Part shown: positions 12,701-30,266 of the stretch, piece by piece
Numbering within the stretch: position 1 is the first letter of the stretch
How the letters are laid out: every line of letters begins with the position of its first letter
Source: Eleginops maclovinus
Taxonomy: Eukaryota > Chordata > Actinopteri > Perciformes > Eleginopidae
Direction: 5' to 3'
Assembly (NCBI RefSeq): GCF_036324505.1
Contig: NC_086365.1
Location: forward strand, 7,064,655 to 7,128,654
DNA length: 64,000 nucleotides
Translations under genes and position numbers: made by a program
The notes under the pieces: generated by a model
Seen by the model: the letters and a program-made list of their open reading frames with translations, nothing else
Database searches by the model: none
What the model was told of the DNA's origin: nothing

Positions 12701-15565
12701 AACCATTTGTTTCCAGGAGGAACTACCAGAAGGTTTAAACCTGGGTAACTTCAGACACTATGATGTGTTTCCTCCCCATTATTAAGCTTGAATAAATCAA
12801 AGGAAATTAAAAGAGCAAAAATTAAGAGAGTGAAGTCAATTAATTACCTCTAAGTGTGTAGAATTGACAAGAAACTAATCACATTAATAGTTAATAATGT
12901 TCCTCAGTCAGGCTACTATCACTTGCTAATAATGTAGGTCTGTGTCAGTGCGGCATGCTGTTTGGTGGAGTGTGTAGGTGAGTCCGATTTCACACGTCAC
13001 TGTGCATTTATGTTTGCTCGGCTGCTTGTGCAGGATGTAGGAAGGCTTAGTATGTTATCTTCCTGCTTCAGCTCATGAATGTACTCAACTGATGCATCTT
13101 AATGGTGGGTGACTGTCACACAGCACAGGATTGAGCAATACATGTAAGTAACACACTCTAAGCTTTGCACGATGCATTGAGTATCTCCTATACTAACCAT
13201 GGATGGTAGCCATACTGATATACATGAATTACTAGAATTGTGATTCATTCCCTGCCATTGCTCTACAATTAAAGCTAATTAATTGACTTCATGCTCCCTA
13301 TTCTCCCTCCTTATTAGCTTTATGTGTGTTTTAATGGATGATTTGTATTGTCATGCTGGTCATCTTTTCTCTTGATATCGTTATTCAGAGATGTGGTGGA
13401 TGTGAGAGTACATTTCTGTGTGAGTTGTTGTTGGCTTGTTTACTGTGTATGTCAGTTTGGAGGAGCGAGTGCTGTCCAACGGTGGATCGTGACTTCCCTC
13501 CCTCCCTGTGTGGGAGTGCTGGTACTCCCACACATCTCTCTCTCTGTTTGTCACTTTCCTCTCTCTCCAAATCCACTGGTCTTTAACCTCAGCTCATTCC
13601 TCACTTAACCACAAATCTACTCCGAGGCACAACTTCCATCCATAAAAGAAATTGTGAGTTAGCCGTGTGATTGATCCCTGATGGAAGTTCCACTTCAGAA
13701 AAGCTAATTTCGGTCATGCGTTGAACCATAAATCCCACCGCTTGATCACCGCAGTGCTTCAATTATACTGCTGTGATAGGGTTAACAACATACTGTACTC
13801 ACACTGGCATGGGTTTTCCATACGGATGGGAATTGCACAAGGTATGTTTTGTGATGATGGTGTGACTTAACCGAGGAGAAATACAAATATACGTTGATGC
13901 ATTATGCATGTGATACCTTCTCAGGATTTCAATATATATGCTAAAACTGAGAGGATAACCACACAAAAGGTGAGGCTTTCTGATGATAAACACTTTCTGC
14001 AAATTCTGATATTTCACTCTCCGACCTCTGAGCTCTGTTGGTCTGACCAATAACGGGGTTGCTAAGGTAATTTAATTACCAGAGCCTCTACGAACAAGGG
14101 TAATTACTGCTCACTAAATCCCCACTAATCCCCCCCCTGAGTCCCAACACACACTCGGCCCGGGGCTCTAACAGGCAGTGCTGACTTCCTGATCCCGTCC
14201 CACGAAGGGGCCATCCAAAAAAAGACACAATCTCTGTTACTGTCAGCACAAAGATGCTCCGTAGTGTTTGGATCCATGTTAGGATGTGCATACTGTACTG
14301 TGTCTCCTTCACTACAGTGGGCCTTAGTCATCAGTCCCAATTCATTCCTCTCACGTTGCTCTCCCCTCCTCACGTGTGTGACTCAAGGGGACTCTCAGGT
14401 CAGAAAGGCCACTCATCTCTACATAAGAATGTCGTAATTATCCCGGCTGTAACGGATGAGATGTGACCTCTGTGAGTTAGAAGAGAAGGAGGAGATAAAG
14501 GCTGATGAGAACAGTAAACAACCGGAGTTATCAGCATAGCCTCTGCTGGGTTTATGTTAAGTTGCAAGTAATTAACAATAATGAAGTCAGCTTATGAAGC
14601 CTGGTGTTGCATGTGTGTCCCATGTTTTGTGAAGATACACACTGTGCATTGTGTGTACTTCTAGATACATTAAATACCTTCCAGGAGCAGTTATTCATTT
14701 CAATACAGTGTGGATATTCATTTGGGGACTCACTAATCAATATTTTCAAATTATTTATCAATAGGTTGCATATTACTCCAAAAACACTTGTTGCGTATGA
14801 ATCTCGGAGATCTTCACGTCATGTTTATGTAAGAAACAGCCAAATGGTTGAAATTGATTTTCCAATAACAAGATGCAATGACTGACCAGCTAAATATTCC
14901 ATGACATCAAATGCACACCGTGATGATTTAACCTGACATCACAATAACTCAAAAAATAATTGAATAAAGAAGGAAAAGCAGTCTGGAAGTTTGGAAATCA
15001 ATTAAAAACGCGTTCCTGTTGATATGCTCATTGTAAAGTTTTGGTTAAAGTGACATTGCAGCTTAAGATTTGGATATTTTGGGATAAGCCAGCAGGAGAA
15101 ACCACCTTCCTCTGCCCCCCTTGTACCCCTCAGATGCCAGTCTAACATCTGTGTGACATCAGTGGGGTTGGCAAGTGTTATTGACCCCAGCAGGTGTTGC
15201 GTACTGTATGTCTGTGTGTGCGTGTACAGTACGTGCAGCGTGTCAGTGAGAGGAACCCGGTGCTGGTGAAAGGAGCACCTGTGTGTATTGAAAAGAGTTC
15301 TCTGAATAGCTCCATATTTGAACAGCCACTTAACCGCCGATAAAGCTGTAAGTAATTCATGGCAGCTTCCTGCCTGTAGTAAAGGGAGAGAGCAAGAGAT
15401 TAAACGAGAGCATCGGCTGTAAATAGGGCTCTCTCCAACATTTGGTAGTGCATTTCTCTGTCAGAGAAAGAAATTAGCTCTGGGTGATATGCTTGGTGGG
15501 CCAAATCTATACATGAAATTAAAGGGGGGGAAAAGAATGATGTTTGCAACCCAATACCACAAAAG

Positions 15566-15619
15566 GTAGTAACATACAGGTATTTGCAAAGACTGATGAA
15601 TACACCTGTATGTTCCTAC
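15566..15619. repeat. 16-bp inverted repeat with one mismatch, 22-base loop
   Basis: The left arm GTAGTAACATACAGGT (15566-15581) pairs with ACCTGTATGTTCCTAC (15604-15619) at 15 of 16 positions. The stem is shorter than a usual microRNA precursor. Confidence 0.8.
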
Positions 15620-16710
15620 AGGTACATGCATGACTATTAGTAAGACAATAGGTAGTTATTTTATAAATCAAAGCCAAGTGTGCAAAGTGATTGGTGGAAT
15701 TCCTTGCCAGTATTGTCAAGGAATGGGCACCAGAAAAATGACTTTAATAACCAACGCTACCACTTAACTTCAAATCTGAGTTGTAATAAACTCACTGGAC
15801 GTAATGCAGTCACATTTCTCTTTTTTTATTTTGTTTTTGGGAGAAAAAAGTAAGAGATGTCAATACCATTTGCACCAAACACGTGTAACTATCCAACGAT
15901 GGATGCACAATTGTATAATTGTCCCTGGTCATACAGATACTGTGTTGAACACTTAAAGATACACTCACAACTTGACTACAGTACTCCCCTTGGTATTGAG
16001 GAAGGAAAACGACAAAGGACGTCATTGATTAATATTGTTGTCCACATGTCATACCATTCAGATTTAATAAATTGTCTTTGTTTATTGCAAAGTCAAGAGT
16101 TTGTGTAGTTGCATAGATGAGTTACAATTGCTCCTTCCTGCTATATAGCCTCTCTCTCAGCGGTTGAATAAGTATAGTTATTTGTAGTGTGAAAAGGTGA
16201 CCATTCAGATGCTCCTGACATTTAGGAAATTGTCCCTTTTGTCCCCCCATCTCCCTTTACTTCACCGCGTTTTTCCTCTAAATGCCATCTCACCCTAGAC
16301 ATTCCTCTTTTTCGCCCGTTGATCCCTCTCCCTTCTGTTTCCTTTATGTTCCATCTGGCTTCCCCACTGACAGGCTCCACATATGTGAGATTTGCTTTTG
16401 TTAGCTTCTCTGTTCATATGCCATGTCCATTTCTTCAGAAAGGGCCTAACAGTTCTTTCACACAGTCGTCACAGCAGATACTGTACTTAGAGAGTGTTGA
16501 CTTCTCCTGATAGAAACAGGGTTGATGCAGCGTTATAAAATACATTTCTGCTCATCATGACAGTGTATTTACTTAATGGTTAATAAACTCACTCATCATT
16601 TTGATTTTGATGTTAAGCTGTCACTCTTGTCAATCAAACAACTCAGACATTTTCTGAGTTTATTTCTAAATAATTCAGGCTCAAATTCTATCAAAACAAA
16701 CAGTCCCTAT

Positions 16711-16756
16711 AAAAAGAACAGTATACTGTTCTTAAAAAGAACAGTATACTGTTCTT
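16711..16756. repeat. Tandem pair of 20-bp perfect palindromes
   Basis: AAGAACAGTATACTGTTCTT occurs at 16714-16733 and again at 16737-16756, each a self-complementary 20-mer, inside a 23-bp tandem unit. The half-sites AGAACA and TGTTCT are those of steroid-receptor elements, but the spacer is 6 rather than 3. Confidence 0.9.
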
Positions 16757-17555
16757 TTTATTAAACTCAACTGTAAATCCCAAGCAACGAGGTCTAACAA
16801 ATGAAGTGAGAATTGAATTGAATCTGAATACAATATGCGCCATCACTCTCAAGGTTTCTGTTTGTATTCCCTCTAGCAAAAAGGGAAATATTTCACAGTA
16901 CAAATCATATTCTGGTTATTTAGTGGTGCTGTTTTAACACACACAGATAAGTGCTGGACCTTTACAGCTCAGTGACGTCCACTGAGGGCAATAATCTACG
17001 GAGCCTGTGAGGGGCTATAGAGAGGAAAAATAAATACAACTTGGCCACGCTTTACTAATTTGTGTGCACGAGATGTAATTCGAGGCCTCTATTCTTTGAT
17101 TTAATTCAAACGTGCCGCCTTCATTTCTCCTGTCTAGAAAGCTATTACTCTTAAAAAAAAACAACAACTCAGGATTCATACTTCCTAAGCTGTTTACTCT
17201 ATTGTTTGGCCGATGCCATAATGCATCTTCCTGCCAGTTTACGTTTGCAAGGGAGATAAGCTGAGAGGTCTTGGAGGTGTGCAATTTTCAGCCTCAAAGC
17301 TGTGATAGCGGATGGCCTCTGCAGTGGGGGCCATCCTCATTAGGTTCCAACTGTAAGACTCCTGGGCCACATATCTGCCCCGACCACATCACCTTACCCA
17401 GCAATTGATCCCCCCGTGGTCACACAACACACACACAGCACACACACACAGCCAGTGAACCAAGGCTTATGTACAGAGGAGCTGACTGAGCGGAGAGCAG
17501 GCAGGGTTTTAGTTGGTAATCATTAACGCTGACTGCCTGTTTGCTTTGCCTCTGT

Positions 17556-17558
<3 letters not shown>

Positions 17559-17593
<35 letters not shown>
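17559..17593 (+). repeat. (TG)n microsatellite, 35 bp
   Basis: Uninterrupted TG run. A shorter CA-rich stretch lies at 17422-17450, so the two could pair in single-stranded form. Confidence 0.95.
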
Positions 17594-17594
<1 letters not shown>

Positions 17595-18419
17595 AGTGTC
17601 ACTGCACTTTATTTACCTGCTGACTCTCTCTAGACACACATGTGTACATACAGTATGCACATGTAACATCTGTCCACGCCCGCAGCTGTATGTCTCTCAG
17701 TTAGACTTTGCTGCAGACTTCCTGTTTTCTCGCAGCTCACAAATGAGCTTAGAACAGAGATGTATCACAGAGGAGAAAATGGCTACTGTTCACTTGCCTC
17801 ATAATTAATCCGTAGACAAAACAAGCAGACACAAATAACCTGATTGGACAAGCTCAGATCTATTGCATCTGACTAAAGTACTTCTGTGTTTCATGCCAAT
17901 AAAATACCATTAAATAACCTCACCTCCATCAAGTCGAGTGTCCATTCAAGTTTAGCTGCTCCACCTTTGCTTCTGCATCTGTTGCCCCCCTCTCTGGGAC
18001 ATCTAAGGGGCCACATCTGGTTCAGTCTGAGGGGACGCCATGCAGCTCCTGGAGGCAGCGCATTAGCATACACTTACTCTGGGAATGCCCTTGACTATCT
18101 GTCTGAAGAATGGGACGTGAGCAGCATCAAATACACCAGCGGGACCCGAGGAGAGACAGGAATAGATGGAGTGAGACAGAAGGATGGGGAGAGAGGATTT
18201 AAATTAAACGTTGTTCATCAATCACACCATCTGATGTTATAAGGCTTTCACAATGCACTTTTTCAAGAGGAAATAATGTCTGAAATGTTGCCCACAACAC
18301 AAATAAGTTTGTGAATGCACATCTTATAAAACCTTCAATTGGTATTTATTTTCATGGAGCAGCAGGTGGAGGAAAATGTCAGAAAATAGTGAGCTGACAG
18401 ATAGGGGAGATGTGCATTT

Positions 18420-18560
18420 TGTCTGACTGAAGAATGGCAAGCGAGGTAGAGATAGAGGAAGAGAGAAATTGGGGGAGGGGGCTGGAGTAGGAGGGCGGGA
18501 AGATAGGAGGCGAGTGTCACGGACTGAAAGAGAGGGAGAGAGAGAGAGAGAGGAAGGGAA
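18420..18560 (+). promoter_or_regulatory. Possible core promoter region: GA-rich tract with GC box
   Basis: The stretch is strongly purine-rich on the + strand and includes GGAGGGCGGGAAG (Sp1-type core at 18493-18499) and a (GA)n run at about 18537-18553. No TATA box at a convincing position was seen. A promoter role is inferred only from composition and from the good donor 230 bp downstream. Confidence 0.3.
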
Positions 18561-18791
18561 CAGCGAGCAGCTCGTTCCCGGAGCTGTTGACTGAGTGTTC
18601 GAGTGTGTGATCGTGAGTGCTTCTTGAGCCGTTTGTGTGTGAGAAAATAAAAGGAGGACATTGCTTTTTTTAAAAAACCTTTTTGTTTTTTCTTTAAGTG
18701 CCTCATCGAGCTCCCTCAGTGAAAGCAGAACTTGTGTGAACCCCTTCCGGGGATTGTTAAGAAGGACAGAGGGAAGACAGCGTGCTGCCAG
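18540..18791 (+). other. Candidate 5' non-coding exon (possible syt1 exon 1)
   Basis: The block ends at TGCCAG|GTAAGA, a near-ideal donor (GT at 18792-18793). It lies just downstream of a purine-rich GA tract (about 18525-18553) and a GGGCGGG GC box (18493-18499), and has more CpG than its surroundings. No convincing long frame runs into the donor, so it would be untranslated. The next + strand acceptor I can identify with confidence is that of the syt1 start exon, 36 kb away; vertebrate SYT1 is known for distant non-coding first exons. The left edge is a guess based on composition. It could be a chance donor or a first exon of an unrelated non-coding RNA. Confidence 0.42.
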
Positions 18792-18867
18792 GTAAGACAC
18801 AGTAAGAGGATAGCAGTGTGGAGGTGATGATAACATGGTTACACCGTCATATGGCACGAGAGCTCTT

Positions 18868-19019
<152 letters not shown>

Positions 19020-20258
19020 ACAGCTCGTAGGAAGCTGAACTGTAATTGTGACAGGAAGAGTCATTATGGAGCAGGAGGAGGAAGAGAAGGAGGAGGAGGT
19101 GTAGTGTGTTTTTTGACTGCAGCTCATCCAGCATGGCAGATGTCAGAGCATATATATTTACAATGACAGGGATTACTGGAGAGGAAGAAAATCACATTTC
19201 TAAGATCAGATCAAATTTGGAGAAAGAGTGAAAAGATATACTGTCTCTGTGCAACAGTTCATTTCCTTTAAATAGTGATGGTTAAAGAATCTCACTAAAG
19301 GTAGAAGCTCATGTTGTGTACAGTAGTTGAAAACTGGTAGCAATTTTGGTTTGTGGGAAATCCAATTTGTGTGTGTCCTTATTTGTGAACGGGACCTGGC
19401 TGGATGTGGCCCCACAGCTGATGGGATCCGTGGCATTAGCTCTAAATAATCAGCTGCGCCTCCGGCTCAGCATGGCAACAGTGTGTGAAAAGAGAAAAAA
19501 ACACAGCGTATTCAGCTGTGTGTATATATAGAACAATAGCATGGCTTCCTAACCGTGGACTTGCTTTCTTTGTCATTTAATAAGAAGTTAGACTGTAATC
19601 CAATCACTGCGCTGTTTGTCATTTCCTCTTTGTCATTTCTTATCTCTCCCTCTCTCTGGAGTGTAATTATCCCAGATTCAGCCGAAATGAACTAGTCCAT
19701 CTTTTTTTCTCCCACCGCTTCCCTCCATTCATGCCTGCTGACGTACAGTAGTGAAGACAGACTACAGGTCCAGAGGCTGAACAAAAGCTTCTCTGTCCCT
19801 AATAACATTTGCTCTTTTTATTTTTTCTTCTTCTCTCATTTGGAGACATGAAAGAGGTGGTGGATTGTGGGGCTTCAAATAGCCCCTGTCTATTTGATTT
19901 CATTCCTTGAGCAAGCCATGAAAGCCAACAGACGGCTCAACCTTTTCAAACGCAAAACTAATTCACTTGATTTCAGTCCCATTTTGACTTAATTTTTCCT
20001 CCTCCTTCCCAATCCTTTATTGTCCTAAAGGGTTCATTTAATCCTATTCTCATCCAGTGCACACTGTTTGGCTCCATTGAAAATGGATTTCTACATCCCA
20101 TAGTGGAACTGAACAATATACACCTGTCATACTGTTACCTGTATGAAAGAAGTCATTAACGTGAGCATAATCCATCCCTTTGTCTTTGAGGAAAAACCCT
20201 TTACTTGTAACATATTGCGCTCACAAGCGTTGTCATGTGTTTCAACAACTGCTCTTTG

Positions 20259-27420
<7,162 letters not shown>

Positions 27421-27612
27421 TAGTCATTAGCCCTCCTTGATGAGGCTTTAACAAATAATAAATCCCTATTTTTGTTTTGGAAAAATTCATTTTGTTCTCG
27501 CAGGCATGTGCTATCTTAGCCATGCTGTTTCTGCAGCTGTGTATATTTACTTAATTTTGCCCAAATCTGTTGTTGTTTATTAGGAAACATTGCATAAATT
27601 GGTTGAAAGAGC
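27421..27612 (+). repeat. Diverged local duplicate, copy A
   Basis: It aligns in the same orientation with 30046-30266. Shared blocks in order are CTCCTTGA.GAGGC, TAGCCAT.CTGT.TCTGCAG, CTGT.TATATTTACT, and TTAGG.AACAT followed by TAAATTGGT and AAGAGCTT. Function unknown; it could be an old repeat or a duplicated regulatory element. Confidence 0.65.
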
Positions 27613-29360
27613 TTGAGAATGCCCCAGTTTGATCAGTGACAGCTTCTAACCTCAGCTCCGCTCCTGTGCACGTCTCTTACCCCGCCTGCTTTTCTCCCTT
27701 TAGTCCATCAATCACTCCCGCCCGCATCACGGTCTAGTAAGCTTGACTGGCACTAAGGAGGGAATCTAACCTTAGAGCACGGTGTGTGGTGCCAGACAGT
27801 TCATGCAAAAATACATCCACACATTCCACTTGTTCTCTTATTCTGTGGGGTTTACACTTTAAAGAGCATATAGGCTTACAAGTAGAAGTACAAATGCAAG
27901 TAATGTAATAGTAAATGAATATATAGAAAAGACAAAAGCAAATCCATTAGGTGAATCCCGGCCATCCCTACATCCAGACAGGAAAAAGTAAAGCAATCGG
28001 TTCAGAAATAAAAAGTGAAATTCAGTTACAAATACACGTGTATCTATCAGACATAACACATCTTCAATCAGGATGTGGGATATGTTTATGTAGTTCCACT
28101 TCCAGACCTAAATTTATCAAACTGTTCTTTGATTCAATGCACCTTATTCTTGTTCTCTGAAGCAATGTTAGATTTGTCACCTCATATGGCTAATTTAGGT
28201 TTACATCAGGGAATCTCAAATCCAGAAGTCTCTCTAAGAGTCTCCCACATTGACCCATGTAATGATTGAATGGGTTTTTCTTGTGATGAGTGGCTTTAAA
28301 ACTTGAATTGGCAACAAACTGACATTAGCCACTGTGATTCTGTGCGATTTATCTTCCTTCGCAAGGGCATGAGTCGGTCATCGTGCTGGTCAAGGACCTT
28401 CCTAGTCAGGTCATTTAGCTCTTCAAAAAGTCTGACTCTTCTGAGCTTTTAATGCTCACCAGGCACCACTCTATTGATTCCCACATTGATCTCATTCAAC
28501 CCAGCCTATCTGTTTGTCCCTGAGCATCCAGAAGACATCCTATCATGTCTGTGTGCACATTATTAAACCACTGGCACAGTAACTGAGCTGCATCCTCTTT
28601 TGTGTCAGCGTGATGAGTGGTGACAGCGCTCCGGGTCTTTTGTTGTATGCGCGTACATCGTGCGTTGTTTGTGGCCTAGAGGCTGCACTGTCTAAGGGAG
28701 GGCGGGTCCAGGGTTCAGGGTCGTCCCTCGGTTGCATTTCTGAGTAAATGAGCGACCAGGACACTGTTCCACTAATGATTAAATGCATCATGCTGCTTTT
28801 TTCCTGTCAGTGTGCTTTACCAATTTCTGCCTCTGCACGCCGCTCATGGACGACAGAAGAATAATGGATGGTTATATCCATAACTGATTAGTTTTTAACC
28901 AAGGTGGTAATTAACAATTCATTTCTATTACACATTGTGGGAATCTAGATTAGATCCGCTTTGGTTTTTGTGTTTTCAGACCAATTTAATACTTTTATAG
29001 TTGGCACTCACTTGGACTTACAGATGAATGTGAGTCAATTCACTTTGACCTTGAAAAAAAAAAAATGTCATTACCTCAAGAATTCATATTGTACCTATGA
29101 AAATTCAGCGCAAATGTCTTATAGGATAAACATTTTGGACAAACATGGACGTCAGGGCAACACATCTTCCATCGCAGACTGAAAAAACCCACCTGTCTGC
29201 ACCTTTGACAAAAACATACATCATACAAAAATCTCACTTTTGTACATAGCACTTAAAAAATGTTTGGTTTATTTGAAACCAATGCAGGAGCACTCACAAT
29301 GGTTTGGCTTATTGAAATCTAATTTACCTGCAGGATTCTTGCTGTTTGAGTTTGTATCTC

Positions 29361-29415
29361 AGTGTTAAATGCACTTATTGTAAGTTGCTTTGTACTGTAA
29401 TGTAATGTAACTTGA
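29361..29415 (+). repeat. Short interspersed-repeat remnant
   Basis: CACTTATTGTAAGTTGCTTT followed by overlapping TGTAATGTAATG units resembles the 3' part of a very common fish repeat (TTGTAAGTCGCTTTGGATAAAAG, then TAATG units). It is short and decayed. Confidence 0.4.
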
Positions 29416-30045
29416 CTGGTTTGCGAAGACGTGCAACCTCTAGGATGCAGTTGTAGTTATTCTCAGTCAATTTGAATTCATGGACGAGGAATGTCTTTAG
29501 AGGGTAATAAACAGGAAGGCCATCCACATTAATAAACTGCTCTAAATAAGAGCTGCGTCAGGATTTAATTTAGTGTCAAGTTAGAACCTGTTTGCCAAGG
29601 AAATGCAGGAAGGAAGGAAAGGAAAGCAAGAGTAGAGACTGATGAAAGAGAGGAGACAAAAGAGAGACGGAGAGGTGTGAAACAAACTTTCCACTCGGCA
29701 GGGTTGGTGGGAATAAGAGGAGCTCTCTGCAGCATGAGCTCGCAGATGGCTGTCCTCTCTCTTCATCCTCTCTTCACAGCATTGTTTCCATCTCTCTGCA
29801 CCACTCTCCAAGAAAGATGAGAGAGTCCCCTCAGACTCTCCAGCCCTTCAAACATTACACACTGATCGTATTGTGGGCGGCAGAATGTTTCTGTTTCTTT
29901 CATTAAGTTTATAGTCAGATGATTATAGTCACACCAAACTTTGTCCTGTTTTAAAAATGTACAGATTTATGAATTAAGATAGGGTTACCATACCAGTGAA
30001 ATTCCACAATGATTTCAAGTTATCACCCTGCTCTGCAGCTTGCAT

Positions 30046-30266
30046 ATGCATTAGCAGTTAGCACTCCTTGAAGAGGCGTTAAAATAAATTGCATATTTTG
30101 TTTATTTAAATGCTTGGTTCTGGCCTGCTTTTGCCATGGTAGCCATACTGTGTCTGCAGCTGTCTATATTTACTCCAATTTGGCCAAAATCTGCTTGATT
30201 GTAAGCAGATTCTATCCGTTTTGTTGTTATTAGGGAACATGTGGCTTAAATTGGTGAAAAGAGCTT
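30046..30266 (+). repeat. Diverged local duplicate, copy B
   Basis: Partner of 27421-27612, 2.6 kb downstream. Identity by eye is clear in several blocks of 10-20 bp. It carries about 25 bp absent from copy A, and this extra piece contains a perfect 9-bp hairpin (30188-30211). Confidence 0.65.

Larger units (their letters stand above)
8831..17421. other. No gene recognised
   Basis: Non-coding. Notable only for the inverted repeats at 15566 and 16711, a homeodomain-type palindrome at 14066-14080, and a small TGC repeat. It may be intergenic DNA upstream of syt1. Confidence 0.55.

Noticed and set aside
13466..13486. Reverse-strand RE1 site around TGCTGTCCAACGG
   Set aside because: Only one half matches; the other half (GGTGGATCG) departs from the consensus.
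16714..16733. Glucocorticoid or androgen response element
   Set aside because: The half-sites AGAACA and TGTTCT are present, but the spacer is 6 bases; the canonical element needs 3.
28610..28730. tRNA-like GGTTCAGGGTC phrase
   Set aside because: No matching acceptor stem or anticodon arm could be folded around it.
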